A stretch of 64,000 bases of DNA, taken from the NCBI GenBank assembly GCA_026196045.1, contig JAPHRJ010000059.1, positions 1 to 64,000 of the forward strand, written 5' to 3'. Source of the DNA: Gammaproteobacteria bacterium. GTDB lineage: Bacteria; Pseudomonadota; Gammaproteobacteria; UBA6429; Thiohalophilaceae. Positions 47,388 to 59,772 of the stretch are shown one piece after another. Position numbers and translations under genes: made by a program. The notes beneath the pieces were generated by a model. That model ran no database searches, was not told where the DNA came from, and saw only the letters and a list, made by a program, of their open reading frames with translations. Numbering within the stretch: the first letter of the stretch is position 1; each line of letters opens with the position of its first letter.

Positions 47388-48751
47388 TTTTTAGTGGGCC
47401 GCTTCCAGCCCGATATTGTTTTTTGTTTCACTCGACTAATGGCTAATTCATCTGATGGCACGTCAGCAGTAACAGTCGTACCGGCACCGATCGTGGCTCC
47501 TGCTCCAACTTTAACGGGAGCAACGAGCTGCGTATCAGATCCGATAAACGCATCATCCCCAATAATAGTGCGATGCTTGTATGCGCCATCGTAATTACAG
47601 GTAATGGTACCTGCACCAATATTCACTCGCTGACCAATCGTACTGTCACCTACATAACTCAAATGATTGATCTTTGAACCTGCGCCTACTTCGCTGTTTT
47701 TAATTTCAACAAAATTACCGACATGGGTCGAGGCGGCTAAATTCGCACCGGGACGTAAGCGTGCAAAAGGACCGATAAGCGAATCTTCACCAACACGGGC
47801 CTGTTCAATTACACTCATAGGCTGGATCTGAACGCCATCGGCAATCACACTATCTTTGATCACGCAGCCGGGTCCAATATAGACCCCTTCACCGATCTCT
47901 ACCTTACCAACCAGTACAACATTAATATCTAAAATAACATCGCGACTGATATTAACTTCTCCGCGAATATCCAGGCGAGCAGGATCAATCACGGTTACGC
48001 CTTCAGCCATTAAGGCTTCGGCCTGTTGCTGCTGGTAATAGCGTTCAAGGAATGCCAGCTGACTACGGCTGTTAATTCCTAACACTTCTTCTTCATTTTC
48101 TGGGTGGGAAGTTTTGACATCAACACCGTCGGCAACGGCCATCGCAATAATATCGGTCAGGTAATATTCACCCTGTGCGTTATTGTTATTCAACTGACTT
48201 AACCAACCACGCAGCTTTCCTGCATTAACCGCCAGAATCCCGGTATTGACCTCGTTGATCTGACGCGTTGCTTCATCTGCATCCTTTTCTTCCACAATGC
48301 GAGTCACACAGGCATGACTGTCTCTAACAATACGGCCATAACCTTTTGGCTCTTCCAGATGCACGGTCAGTAAACCCAGGGCATCGTTACCATCCCGACA
48401 TAAATCGGCCAGGGTCTTTTCCTGAGTTAAAGGAACATCGCCATATAGCACCAGCACGGTACTTTCATCATCCAGTTCGGGTATCGCCTGTGCGACTGCA
48501 TGACCAGTTCCATTTTGCTCTTCCTGTTTGACCCAGGTTAGATCATCACTGTCCAGAGCCTGAGGTACCTGCTCTCCACCGTGGCCATACACCACCACGA
48601 TACGTTGAGGGTTTAAACTGCGAGCCGTATTAATAACATGGCTAACTAAAGGACGCCCACCCAGAGGATGCAGCACCTTAGGTAGCTGTGATTTCATTCG
48701 AGAACCCTGGCCGGCAGCCAGAATAACAACATTAAGTGGTGAAGATGACAT
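47381..48751 (-). CDS. glmU: Bifunctional GlmU (UDP-GlcNAc synthesis)
   Basis: 456 aa from the ATG at 48751 ([14 protein letters not shown]), matching E. coli GlmU in length; six upstream residues are not used. The N-terminal uridyltransferase has [23 protein letters not shown]. The C-terminal left-handed beta helix acetyltransferase shows the hexapeptide repeats. The last residues KRPTKNK and the stop codon are encoded within the edge of an ACGAG-type repeat. glmS follows 86 bp later. Confidence 0.98.
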   Translation of the reverse strand: MSSSPLNVVILAAGQGSRMKSQLPKVLHPLGGRPLVSHVINTARSLNPQRIVVVYGHGGEQVPQALDSDDLTWVKQEEQNGTGHAVAQAIPELDDESTVLVLYGDVPLTQEKTLADLCRDGNDALGLLTVHLEEPKGYGRIVRDSHACVTRIVEEKDADEATRQINEVNTGILAVNAGKLRGWLSQLNNNNAQGEYYLTDIIAMAVADGVDVKTSHPENEEEVLGINSRSQLAFLERYYQQQQAEALMAEGVTVIDPARLDIRGEVNISRDVILDINVVLVGKVEIGEGVYIGPGCVIKDSVIADGVQIQPMSVIEQARVGEDSLIGPFARLRPGANLAASTHVGNFVEIKNSEVGAGSKINHLSYVGDSTIGQRVNIGAGTITCNYDGAYKHRTIIGDDAFIGSDTQLVAPVKVGAGATIGAGTTVTADVPSDELAISRVKQKTISGWKRPTKNK

Positions 48752-48935
48752 AAAGTATTGTTGTAACAATTCCTGTTATCTAATCTAATTCACTGAAAAT
48801 AAATAGATTTTATTTGGTTTAAACTTTATCCAGGTGCACTATTCTATGCAAAAATCTCTGTTCCGAGTATATGGCTTTGTTCTTATTTTTCGGCCAAATT
48901 TAGCCGGCCATTAGCTCCAATGACTTCTTTGAATA

Positions 48936-49436
48936 TTAGTGCATCGAACTTAAATCAGGCCCATCTACAGTGACCACTTTACCTGTGCGGATTTCCTCTT
49001 CAGCCGCATCGCGTATGACCTTAATATAGACCTTGAAGGTCATGGTCTTGCCCGCAAAAGGGTGGTTACCATCCAGTTTGATTTCACCATTATCCATGCT
49101 CACCACGGTCATGTTCATGGTTTCACCATTTTCGTTACGAAACTCTGCCTCAGCCCCAATTTGTCTAAATTCGGGGGGCACATTATCAACCTTGTCGATA
49201 TAGGTGATTTCCGGGTTATATTCACCAAAACCTTCTGCTGGTGTCAGTACAACTTCTACTTCATCTCCTTCTGCTTTTCCTTCCATAGCCTGCATCACGG
49301 CCGGGAAAATTCGGTCATCTCCGCCATGCAGATAACTCATAGGAATGTCGGACTGTTCCTGGATTGCTCCACTTTCATCCTTGATGTGATAAGTAAAAGT
49401 AACGACTTTGTTTTTTGCTACGCGCTGTTCAGACAT
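48936..49436 (-). CDS. SlyD-like FKBP peptidyl-prolyl isomerase
   Basis: 166 aa from the ATG at 49436 (MSEQRVAKNKVV). An in-frame ATG at 49463 would place the start in the tail of a terminator. It has an FKBP domain with an inserted chaperone flap (ITYIDKVDNVPPEFRQIG) and the NHPFAGKTMTFKV block. The His-rich metal-binding tail of E. coli SlyD is absent, so a nickel-delivery role is less likely. It lies downstream of the atp operon terminator. Confidence 0.9.
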   Translation of the reverse strand: MSEQRVAKNKVVTFTYHIKDESGAIQEQSDIPMSYLHGGDDRIFPAVMQAMEGKAEGDEVEVVLTPAEGFGEYNPEITYIDKVDNVPPEFRQIGAEAEFRNENGETMNMTVVSMDNGEIKLDGNHPFAGKTMTFKVYIKVIRDAAEEEIRTGKVVTVDGPDLSSMH

Positions 49437-49467
49437 ATGAGTACCATCTGTTTTGTGGGCCATAAAT

Positions 49468-49499
49468 AAAAAGGGGCAGTATACCAACTGCCCCTTTTT
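49468..49499. terminator. Strong terminator of the atp operon
   Basis: Perfect 13-bp arms AAAAAGGGGCAGT (49468-49480) and ACTGCCCCTTTTT (49487-49499) with a 6-nt loop. It is symmetric, with an A-run on one side and a T-run on the other, so it can work on either strand. It lies 28 bp after the atpC stop on the minus strand. Confidence 0.92.
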
Positions 49500-49526
49500 C
49501 TGCCTAATTATCACTTATTGTGGATA

Positions 49527-49952
49527 TCAGCTTCCCAGATTTTTACGCACCTTTTTAATCATACGAAGCTGCGCAACGGCCTGTGCCAGTTCCGCTTCAG
49601 CCTTGGCATAATCCATTTCACTGTCACGATCCTTCATTGCCTGTTCCGCATCTTTCTTGGCTTCCATCGCCGCGGCTTCATCCAGATCCGTCGCACGAAC
49701 GGCGGTATCTGAAAGAACCGTAACAACATGAGGCTGCACCTCCATGATGCCACCGGAAACATAGAAAAATTCCTGTTCCCCGCCTTCTTTGGTCACCCGT
49801 ACTTCACCCGGTTTTAATGGGGTCAGCATCTGTGTATGACGCGGCATAATACCGACTTCGCCCATCGCAGCTGGGGCCAGCACCATTTCAGCCGTGCCGG
49901 AAAAAATTTCCTGCTCCGCACTGACGATATCCACATGCATGGTCATTGCCAT
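49527..49952 (-). CDS. atpC: ATP synthase F1 epsilon subunit
   Basis: 141 aa. The N-terminal beta-sandwich ([15 protein letters not shown]) and C-terminal two-helix region are both present. It links the rotor to F1 and can inhibit ATP hydrolysis. The ATG at 49952 has a strong GAGGAG ribosome binding site. It is the last gene of the atp operon, 41 bp after atpD. Confidence 0.97.
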   Translation of the reverse strand: MAMTMHVDIVSAEQEIFSGTAEMVLAPAAMGEVGIMPRHTQMLTPLKPGEVRVTKEGGEQEFFYVSGGIMEVQPHVVTVLSDTAVRATDLDEAAAMEAKKDAEQAMKDRDSEMDYAKAEAELAQAVAQLRMIKKVRKNLGS

Positions 49953-49993
49953 GATAGTTCTCCTCTAAATCTCTAAATTACAGAGACCTGTAC

Positions 49994-51376
<1,383 letters not shown>

Positions 51377-51390
51377 TCACCCTTCAATTT

Positions 51391-51462
51391 TAGTAACGAG
51401 TAACGAGTGACGAGTTACGAGTACCATTTTTTATGGCCCTCATTCCTCGGCCCTCGTCACTA
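51391..51462. repeat. ACGAG-type inverted repeat, copy C (atpG/atpD)
   Basis: Left arm TAGTAACGAGTAACGAGTGA (51391 onward) continues with CGAGTTACGAGTACC; the right arm (51432-51462) has reverse complement TAGTGACGAGGGCCGAGG. The arms are imperfectly complementary around an AT-rich centre. The insertion lies inside the transcribed atp operon. Confidence 0.65.
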
Positions 51463-51471
51463 TTTAAATCT

Positions 51472-52335
51472 TTAAACCGCTGCAGCACCTGCCACAATTT
51501 CCGATAGTTCTTGAGTAATCGCAGCCTGACGGGCTTTGTTATAAGCCAGCTCAAGGTCACCAATCAAATCGCCTGCATTATCAGAAGCACTCTTCATTGC
51601 CACCATACGTGCAGCCATTTCACAGGCTATGTTTTCGACCACGCCCTGGTAAACCAGTGATTCAATATAGCGAACCATTAACCCATCCAGTACGACCTTG
51701 GCATCCGGCTCGTAGATATAGTCCCAGTGATAGGCCAGTTCTTTTTCTTCTTTAGCTGGTACGACTGGCATGAGCTGTTCGACAATTGGTTTTTGTGTCA
51801 TGGTGTTAACAAATTCGTTATACACTATAAACAGGCGATCAATTTCGCCGTTGTCATAAGCATCCAGCATCACTTTAACGGTACCAATCAAATCAGCGAT
51901 TCCAGGTGCATCACCCAGATGTGTAGCCTGTGCTTTCATTGAACCAAAGCGTTTAAAAAACTGTGATGACTTTTGGCCAATTGTACATAGATCAATTTCA
52001 CAGCCCTGATCGCGCCACTGACGCATATCCGCCAGTGTCTCTTTGAACAGATTATTGTTCAGACCACCACACAATCCTCGATCAGAAGAAATAATGATGT
52101 AGCCAATACGCTGAGGATTCTCCCGCTGTAACAAATAAGGATGCTGGTATTCAGGATGAGCATAAGCCAGGTGATGAATCACATTATGCATCTTGTTTGC
52201 ATAGGGGCGAGAAGCCTGCATGCGATCCTGTGCCTTACGCATTTTACTCGCGGCCACCATTTCCATCGCACGCGTGATCTTCTGAGTATTCTTAATACTC
52301 TTGATCTGCGTGCGTATCTCTTTACCACTTGCCAT
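51472..52335 (-). CDS. atpG: ATP synthase F1 gamma subunit
   Basis: 287 aa, matching E. coli. It is the rotor shaft; N- and C-terminal helices ([23 protein letters not shown] and the [15 protein letters not shown] end) are the conserved coiled-coil pieces. It starts 15 bp after atpA. Confidence 0.98.
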   Translation of the reverse strand: MASGKEIRTQIKSIKNTQKITRAMEMVAASKMRKAQDRMQASRPYANKMHNVIHHLAYAHPEYQHPYLLQRENPQRIGYIIISSDRGLCGGLNNNLFKETLADMRQWRDQGCEIDLCTIGQKSSQFFKRFGSMKAQATHLGDAPGIADLIGTVKVMLDAYDNGEIDRLFIVYNEFVNTMTQKPIVEQLMPVVPAKEEKELAYHWDYIYEPDAKVVLDGLMVRYIESLVYQGVVENIACEMAARMVAMKSASDNAGDLIGDLELAYNKARQAAITQELSEIVAGAAAV

Positions 52336-52350
52336 GGTTGTGTCTCCTGC

Positions 52351-53892
52351 TTACCAGGTGCTGTTCGCTTTGAACTTCTCGAGAGCAGCTTTCATTGCTG
52401 ATTCAATTTCATCATTGAAGTCACCATTTTCATTGATCTTGGCGAGCAAGTCCGCTTCGTTAGACTTCACATAAGCCTGCATAGCGGCTTCGAAATCAAC
52501 AATTTTGTTAACGTCGACATCATCAAGATAGCCCGCATTCGCGGCTAATAATGAGAACGCCTGTTCAGCAACACTCATGGTAGAGAACTGTGCCTGTTTC
52601 ATCAGTTCTGTAACACGCTGACCACGTTCAATCTGCTTACGAGTAGACTCATCCAGATCTGAAGCAAACTGTGCGAAGGCTGCCAGCTCACGATACTGAG
52701 CAAGGTCAAGACGAACACCACCACCCAGTTTCTTAATGATCTTGGTTTGTGCTGCACCACCTACACGAGATACGGACAGACCCGCATTAATCGCAGGACG
52801 AATACCGGCGTTGAATAAATCTGTTTCCAGGAAGATCTGACCATCCGTAATCGAAATTACGTTAGTTGGTACGAAGGCCGATACGTCACCAGCCTGTGTT
52901 TCAATAATGGGCAATGCCGTCAATGAACCCGTCTTACCTTTCACTTCACCATTGGTGAGCTTCTCAACTTCGACTGGATTAATACGTGCGGCACGTTCAA
53001 GCAGGCGTGAGTGTAAATAGAACACATCACCAGGATAAGCTTCACGACCGGGTGGACGACGTAATAGCAGAGATACCTGACGATACGCCCAGGCCTGCTT
53101 GGTCAGATCATCATAAATGATCAGCGCATCTTCACCACGGTCACGGAAATATTCACCCATGGAACAGCCAGAATAAGGAGCAATAAACTGCATTGCAGCT
53201 GAATCAGAAGCGGTAGCGGCAACCACAATGGTATGTTCCATTGCACCATGTTCTTCAAGCTTACGTACTACACCCGCAATACTGGAAGCCTTCTGGCCGA
53301 TAGCGACATAGATACATTTAACACCGGTACCTTTCTGATTAACGATCGCATCAATCGCGACCGCTGTTTTACCTGTCTGACGGTCACCAATGATCAACTC
53401 ACGCTGACCTCGACCGATAGGCACCATGGCATCAATCGCTTTCAAACCAGTCTGTACCGGCTGGTCAACAGACTGACGCGCGATAACACCTGGTGCAATT
53501 TTTTCAATTGGAGAAGAAAGTGAAGTATCGACCGGACCTTTGCCGTCAATTGGAGTACCTAGCGCATCGACTACACGCCCCAACAGGGCTTCACCAACGG
53601 GTACTTCCAGAATACGGCCAGTACATTTGACCTTATCACCTTCAGTAATATGTTCGTACTCACCCAGAACTACCGCACCAACGGAGTCACGTTCAAGGTT
53701 AAGTGCCAGACCATATGTATTGCCAGGGAACTCAATCATTTCGCCCTGCATTACATCATTCATACCATGGACACGCACAATACCATCAGTCAGACTGACT
53801 ACCGTACCTTCGTTGCGCGCCTCAGTAACAGCTTCAAAGCCTTCTACCTGCTTTTTAATCAGTTCACTGATTTCTGCTGGATTCAATTGCAT
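52351..53892 (-). CDS. atpA: ATP synthase F1 alpha subunit
   Basis: 513 aa when started at the ATG at 53892 ([13 protein letters not shown]), the same length as in E. coli; an ATG at 53895 directly upstream is equally well spaced from AGAGG. The noncatalytic nucleotide site Walker A is GDRQTGKT. It forms the alpha3beta3 core with atpD. atpH ends 24 bp upstream. Confidence 0.98.
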   Translation of the reverse strand: MQLNPAEISELIKKQVEGFEAVTEARNEGTVVSLTDGIVRVHGMNDVMQGEMIEFPGNTYGLALNLERDSVGAVVLGEYEHITEGDKVKCTGRILEVPVGEALLGRVVDALGTPIDGKGPVDTSLSSPIEKIAPGVIARQSVDQPVQTGLKAIDAMVPIGRGQRELIIGDRQTGKTAVAIDAIVNQKGTGVKCIYVAIGQKASSIAGVVRKLEEHGAMEHTIVVAATASDSAAMQFIAPYSGCSMGEYFRDRGEDALIIYDDLTKQAWAYRQVSLLLRRPPGREAYPGDVFYLHSRLLERAARINPVEVEKLTNGEVKGKTGSLTALPIIETQAGDVSAFVPTNVISITDGQIFLETDLFNAGIRPAINAGLSVSRVGGAAQTKIIKKLGGGVRLDLAQYRELAAFAQFASDLDESTRKQIERGQRVTELMKQAQFSTMSVAEQAFSLLAANAGYLDDVDVNKIVDFEAAMQAYVKSNEADLLAKINENGDFNDEIESAMKAALEKFKANSTW

Positions 53893-53916
53893 CATCAATA
53901 TCCTCTTAATAACCGA

Positions 53917-54453
53917 CTAGCGCACTAGCGCCTGAGCCAGTTTTTCTAAATGACCTGTTACGGAACCATCAATCACCATGTCACCTGCACGGACGATTGC
54001 ACCACCAATCAGCGATTCATCTGTTTGTACAGCCAGATTAACTTCGCGTCCCAGTTTATTTTTTAACGCAGACTCGAGATTTGTTTTCTGCGCATCACTC
54101 AATGGGAAGGCCGAAATCACTTCTGCGTCTACAGTACTTTCTGCTTCAGCACGATGAGCTTCAAATAAAGTAGAAATTTCAGGTACAACATTGAGGCGTT
54201 TATTATCCGCCAGAACATGAACAAAGTTCTGTCCTTCTTTGTTGAGCCTGTCACCACAAACATTGAAAACTAAATCGACCAGTGCATCCTTACCGACCAG
54301 TGGGTTACCAATCAGGTTTTTCATTTGCTCATCACGGGCAATGGCTGCCAGCATAGAAAGCATGTCTGACCAGACTTTCAGTTCACCCTTTTGCTGAGCC
54401 AGATCAAAAGCGGCCTGAGCATAAGGGCGAGCAATAGTGCTATTTTCTGCCAT
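53917..54453 (-). CDS. atpH: ATP synthase F1 delta subunit
   Basis: 178 aa. It connects F1 to the b-subunit stator. The N-terminus (STIARPYAQAAFDLAQ) and C-terminus (IVRAGDMVIDGSVTGHLEKL) are the family-defining ends. It follows atpF by 12 bp. Confidence 0.97.
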   Translation of the reverse strand: MAENSTIARPYAQAAFDLAQQKGELKVWSDMLSMLAAIARDEQMKNLIGNPLVGKDALVDLVFNVCGDRLNKEGQNFVHVLADNKRLNVVPEISTLFEAHRAEAESTVDAEVISAFPLSDAQKTNLESALKNKLGREVNLAVQTDESLIGGAIVRAGDMVIDGSVTGHLEKLAQALVR

Positions 54454-54465
54454 GATCGACGTCCT

Positions 54466-54936
54466 TTACAGTTGAGCGACCAGATCCTTTAACAGATCTT
54501 CGTTGGCAGCAGCATCGACTTCACGCTTAAGCACTTTGCTTGCACCTGCGATAGCCAGTGAGGCAACCTGTCCACGTAATTCTTCACGTGCGCGATTTGC
54601 TTCCTGTTCAATTTCCGCATTCGCCGCGATGATTATGCGTTTACCTTCTTCACGAGCAGTACCTTTGGATTCTTCTATAATTTCACTGGCACGTTTCTGC
54701 GCCTGTGCAAGAATATCCTGAGCCTGCTGTTTAGCTTTATGCAGCACTTCTGCCGCACGCTTTTCAGCCAGCTCCTGCTCATGTGCGCCACGTTCAGCCG
54801 CAGCAAGACCATCCGCAATTTTTTTCTTACGTTCTTCCAACGCATTCATGATGGGTGGCCACACAAACTTCATGCAGAACCACACAAATACGATGAACGT
54901 AATCGTTTGGCCTAGGAGAGTTAAATTAATATTCAT
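54466..54936 (-). CDS. atpF: ATP synthase F0 b subunit
   Basis: 156 aa, as in E. coli. One N-terminal membrane helix (about 5-25) is followed by a long charged helix rich in A, E, K and R that forms the peripheral stalk. It follows atpE by 49 bp. Confidence 0.97.
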   Translation of the reverse strand: MNINLTLLGQTITFIVFVWFCMKFVWPPIMNALEERKKKIADGLAAAERGAHEQELAEKRAAEVLHKAKQQAQDILAQAQKRASEIIEESKGTAREEGKRIIIAANAEIEQEANRAREELRGQVASLAIAGASKVLKREVDAAANEDLLKDLVAQL

Positions 54937-54985
54937 GCCGGAACCTTAAATAGATTTGTTTCCAACGAGTCTTTATGTGTTCTGC

Positions 54986-55228
<243 letters not shown>

Positions 55229-55278
55229 CTACTTAGATATTTAAAATATAAAAAGTTAAAAAAATTAAAGGTTAAAAA

Positions 55279-56184
<906 letters not shown>

Positions 56185-56227
56185 CTAAAATTTAAAATCT
56201 TGTTTTGGTCAGTTAAGGGCTTCTCCC

Positions 56228-56638
56228 TTACTGACGACCCCAGCGTCCAATGCGAGGTCCAAAAAAATAACTTGCCTGTGTCAGACAGAACCCTATAACG
56301 ACGGCTAAAGGGTCCAACTTTAGTGCGCCCATTCCAATCGCTAATAAGGCAATCACCAGTACAAAACGAAATACTGTACCTTTATAAAGCTCAGTCATGC
56401 CAAGCAACCCGCTACTGGGGTTGGTCATGAGCAAAAATCGCCAGCCGCTCACTAGCGTGCCCAGAGTAACAATGAAGCCACCGTAGAATAACGCTATGCT
56501 GAAGATGGCATCCTTATATAGGAGTGCCACGACTACCGAGAGGGAAATCAGTGCCAGCTGAATCAATACCAGCTGGATAAGCATGCGGCGGTAGGCCTTA
56601 ACTGCAAATCCCATATTCCCCATTTCAGGTGCCTTCAA
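56228..56638 (-). CDS. atpI: ATP synthase subunit I
   Basis: 136 aa with four membrane segments, typical of AtpI. AtpI assists assembly of the c ring and is not in the final complex. It is the first gene of the operon, 60 bp downstream of a strong promoter. Confidence 0.9.
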   Translation of the reverse strand: MKAPEMGNMGFAVKAYRRMLIQLVLIQLALISLSVVVALLYKDAIFSIALFYGGFIVTLGTLVSGWRFLLMTNPSSGLLGMTELYKGTVFRFVLVIALLAIGMGALKLDPLAVVIGFCLTQASYFFGPRIGRWGRQ

Positions 56639-56697
56639 ATTTCCAATTTAAAGTGATGGACTTACAAAGCGACATGCACAACCCTACTTGGGCGCGA

Positions 56698-56726
56698 AGT
56701 ATACTGACTTGCCCCAAGAGGGTCAA
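56698..56726 (-). promoter_or_regulatory. Strong sigma-70 promoter of the atp operon
   Basis: On the minus strand, TTGACC (56726-56721) and TATACT (56703-56698) are separated by exactly 17 bp. Both differ from consensus by one base. It lies about 60 bp before atpI and points into the operon; parB ends further upstream. Confidence 0.85.
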
Positions 56727-56803
56727 TGATAGGCACATAAAAGAAATTTGTTTGCTTTTTTGCTGAACTTAAAAATAAAGCTTGCAATATCAATATATTA
56801 GAA

Positions 56804-57700
56804 TCATTTAATATGATTAAGTATACCGTCTAACTCATCAATACTATTGAAATGGATGAGCATTTTTCCCTTGCCCTGACTGTTATATTGAAACTGAACT
56901 TTTGCCCCTAATTTTTCCGACAACTGCTCCTGCAGGCGCTGGGTATCTGGATCCATTTTGCTGTTTTTTTCATCTTTAACTTTGCCAGGCTGCAGTAACT
57001 TACGCACTAGCCGCTCCGTTTCACGCACAGACAACCCTTTGTGCTCAACCTGCCTTGCCGCCTGTAATTGCTGAGCTCCATCCTGTAAAGACAATAATGC
57101 CCGTGCATGCCCCATTTCCAGTTTCTTCTGCTCAAGCATTTTCTTGACCGCACCGTCCAGACTCAACAGACGCAACAGGTTTGATACGGCGGCCCGCGAA
57201 CGCCCCACCGCCTCGGCGGTTTCCTGATGAGTCAGACCAAACTCTTCAATTAAGCGCTGCAAGGCCGTCGCTTCTTCAACTGGATTCAGCTCTTCACGCT
57301 GGATGTTTTCGATCAGCCCCATCGCCATAGCGGTCTGATCCGGTACATCACGCACTACGGCCGGGATATCATGCAGGCCAGCTAACTGGGTTGCACGCCA
57401 ACGACGCTCACCGGCAATAAGTTCATATTTAACCTGACCACCAGAGTCAACCGGCCGCACTACGATAGGCTGAACGACGCCCTGTGCCTGAATGGAATCA
57501 GCCAGCTCCTGCATCGCTTCCTGATCAAATTCCTGGCGAGGCTGAAAACGCCCACGCTGAATGATATCGACAGGTAAAATTTGTAACTGGTCGGATGAAG
57601 ATCCCGTGGCATCGTCGGGTTGCTGGATGACCGAATCATTCAGTGCACTCCCCAACAAGGCATCCAGTCCACGCCCCAGCCCTCGTTTTTTACCTGCCAT
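56804..57700 (-). CDS. parB: Chromosome partition protein ParB
   Basis: 298 aa. The N-terminal region has GLGRGLDALLG, the CTP-binding ParB/Srx fold has ELIAGERRWRA and VQPIVVRP, and the central helix-turn-helix is GLTHQETAEAVGRSRAAVSNLLRL-like (about residues 150-180). It binds parS and drives origin segregation. No parS site was seen near the gene. It lies 73 bp after parA. Confidence 0.97.
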   Translation of the reverse strand: MAGKKRGLGRGLDALLGSALNDSVIQQPDDATGSSSDQLQILPVDIIQRGRFQPRQEFDQEAMQELADSIQAQGVVQPIVVRPVDSGGQVKYELIAGERRWRATQLAGLHDIPAVVRDVPDQTAMAMGLIENIQREELNPVEEATALQRLIEEFGLTHQETAEAVGRSRAAVSNLLRLLSLDGAVKKMLEQKKLEMGHARALLSLQDGAQQLQAARQVEHKGLSVRETERLVRKLLQPGKVKDEKNSKMDPDTQRLQEQLSEKLGAKVQFQYNSQGKGKMLIHFNSIDELDGILNHIK

Positions 57701-57773
57701 GTTCTTTAACCTGTGATCTAATTGTTATTGTTTAAAAAATAAAAAGTCTTGAATCGAATCCAGATTTTCCGGC

Positions 57774-58568
57774 TTATCCGGCCTGGGCTTCAACCAGCGC
57801 AAGATCATCTTCACGTCGAAGGATTTCTCCGGCCAGAGCCAGATAGGCCAGGGCACCACGGGATGACTTGTCATAATGAATAACCGGCAAACCATGACTG
57901 GGCGCTTCCGCAAGCCGCACATTACGCGGAATCACAGTACGATAAACCTGTTTGGGAAAATGAACGAGCAACTGGCCGGAGACATCATTGGCCAGGTTGT
58001 TACGTGGATCAAACATGGTACGCAGCAGGCCTTCGATTTTGAGGGTTGGATTCACCGTTTTACGAATACTTTCAATGGTCTCAACCAGCGCACTCAATCC
58101 TTCCAGAGCATAATATTCACACTGCATTGGGATCATAACGGAGTCTGCTGCAACCAGTGAATTCAGCGTCAACATGTTCAGGGAAGGGGGACAGTCAATC
58201 AGAATATAGTCGTAACGATCACGGACATCACTCAATGCAGCACGCAGACGTCGTTCCTTGCCCATCTTTTGCATCAGTGCCACTTCGGCAGCCGTCAGAT
58301 CGCTATTGGTTGGCAGGATGTCATAATTAACGCCTTCGCCACGCTGCAGCACCTGTTCAACTTCGGCCTCGCCCAGCAACAAATCACAGGTCGTCAGGGA
58401 AACAGCATTTTTGTTAATGCCACTCCCCATCGTCGCATTACCCTGTGGATCCATATCCACCAGTAATACCTTACGATTTGTCGCCGCCAGTGATGCGGCT
58501 AGATTAATACAGGTCGTTGTTTTACCCACGCCACCTTTCTGGTTGGCAATGGCAATAATTTTGCCCAT
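57774..58568 (-). CDS. parA: Chromosome partition ATPase ParA (Soj)
   Basis: 264 aa. The deviant Walker A is KGGVGKTT at residues 11-18, with DMDPQGNAT following and DCPPSLNML as the switch II region. It works with ParB in origin movement. It starts 13 bp after rsmG. Confidence 0.97.
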   Translation of the reverse strand: MGKIIAIANQKGGVGKTTTCINLAASLAATNRKVLLVDMDPQGNATMGSGINKNAVSLTTCDLLLGEAEVEQVLQRGEGVNYDILPTNSDLTAAEVALMQKMGKERRLRAALSDVRDRYDYILIDCPPSLNMLTLNSLVAADSVMIPMQCEYYALEGLSALVETIESIRKTVNPTLKIEGLLRTMFDPRNNLANDVSGQLLVHFPKQVYRTVIPRNVRLAEAPSHGLPVIHYDKSSRGALAYLALAGEILRREDDLALVEAQAG

Positions 58569-58581
58569 GTCATCCTCTCAA

Positions 58582-59229
58582 TCAGGACTGTGCTTTTATA
58601 ATAATTAAATGACGCTCGGCATCCAGTCCGGGGACATCCAGCTTGTGAGTCTGCTCGACAACAAATTCTTCACCCAGCTCGTCCAGCTCTGTCACAGGAT
58701 AAACGCCTTTCATCACCAGGAACAGTCCGTCACGGGTGAGTAAATGCCTGGATTGGGCAATAAAATCACCAATTGTTGCAAAGGCCCGGGCGATAACCGT
58801 ATCAAACTGGCCTTGAGGCTGAAAACTCTCGACTCGTGACTGTACCACATCCACGTTCGTTAGCCCCAACTCTGCCACCGCCTGGGTCACAAACCGGGTT
58901 TTTTTGCTATTACTGTCCAGCAGGGTAAAGTGTCGTTCTGGACACACAATCGCCAGTGGAATCCCCGGTAAACCCGCCCCCGTGCCCACATCCAGCACCT
59001 GTTCACCCTGTAAATAAGGCTCAATCACCAGGCTATCCAGCAGGTGACGCGTAACCATTTGCTCCGGTTTACGCACGGCAGTCAGGTTATAGCTACGGTT
59101 CCACTTGGCCAGCAGCTCAATAAAATCCAGCAGACGCTGTTCTGCACTAGCTTCAATTTCCAGCCCGATCTGGCTCAATCCCTGTGTCAGTATTCCCTTT
59201 AGATCTGAAGGCATTAAATAATCATCCAT
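58582..59229 (-). CDS. rsmG: 16S rRNA m7G527 methyltransferase RsmG
   Basis: 215 aa from the ATG at 59229; ATG at 59214 (MPSDLKGIL) is an alternative. The SAM-binding motif DVGTGAGLPGIPLA and VIARAFATIGDFI are present. Its start overlaps the DUF302 stop as TAATG, so translation may be coupled. The usual mnmG-rsmG adjacency is interrupted here by the DUF302 gene. Confidence 0.97.
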   Translation of the reverse strand: MDDYLMPSDLKGILTQGLSQIGLEIEASAEQRLLDFIELLAKWNRSYNLTAVRKPEQMVTRHLLDSLVIEPYLQGEQVLDVGTGAGLPGIPLAIVCPERHFTLLDSNSKKTRFVTQAVAELGLTNVDVVQSRVESFQPQGQFDTVIARAFATIGDFIAQSRHLLTRDGLFLVMKGVYPVTELDELGEEFVVEQTHKLDVPGLDAERHLIIIKAQS

Positions 59230-59696
59230 TATTTGGCGGCAATTGCGGCATTGGTTAATTTATCCAGCGCGTTCGTCATTTTGCTCACGATTTCAGCGCG
59301 ATCCTGAATCTGATGGCGCTTAGCAATAAAAGCGGGATCGTTATAGCTTAACCAGACCTGTCCTTCGGCATCTTCCCAGGCCAGTGCTTTCATTGGCAGA
59401 TCAATACCGGCTAGCTGATTGCTGGTAAAGAAATGGCTACCTAATTTTGGATTACCAAAAATCAGTAACTCAGTGGCACGCAGTGGAATCCCGGCCTTTT
59501 TGGCACCGTCATGATGCTTCCAGCGGGTCACAATTGTAATGCCTTTTTTATTTAACAGGGCCTCCAGTCGATCCAGAGTCTGGCCCACACTATGCGGGCT
59601 TTTTTTATTAATCAGGCCATTATCCTGAGCACCGGTACTCGCACTGGCACCGTGACTGGAAAATAATAATGCTACAACCAAGAGTAAATATTTCAT
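59229..59696 (-). CDS. Exported DUF302-family protein
   Basis: 155 aa with a Sec signal peptide (residues 1-19, cleavage about ASA-S). The mature part follows the DUF302 pattern (SVGQTLDRLEALLNKKGITIVTR, then LLIFGNPKLGSHFF, then PMKALAWEDAEGQVWLSYNDP). DUF302 proteins are small; their molecular role is not well established. It is unusual between mnmG and rsmG. Its stop codon overlaps the rsmG start. Confidence 0.9.
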   Translation of the reverse strand: MKYLLLVVALLFSSHGASASTGAQDNGLINKKSPHSVGQTLDRLEALLNKKGITIVTRWKHHDGAKKAGIPLRATELLIFGNPKLGSHFFTSNQLAGIDLPMKALAWEDAEGQVWLSYNDPAFIAKRHQIQDRAEIVSKMTNALDKLTNAAIAAK

Positions 59697-59772
59697 CGGC
59701 TTCCTCCTCCCATTCCCTGTTTATAGTTGCCTGACGATTTGGCATGGCCTGCAGGCCAGTTACTCTCCACCA

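Noticed and set aside
56639-59230. parS sites near parAB
   Set aside because: No sequence close to TGTTTCACGTGAAACA was seen by eye in or around the par genes. Sites may lie elsewhere near the origin.
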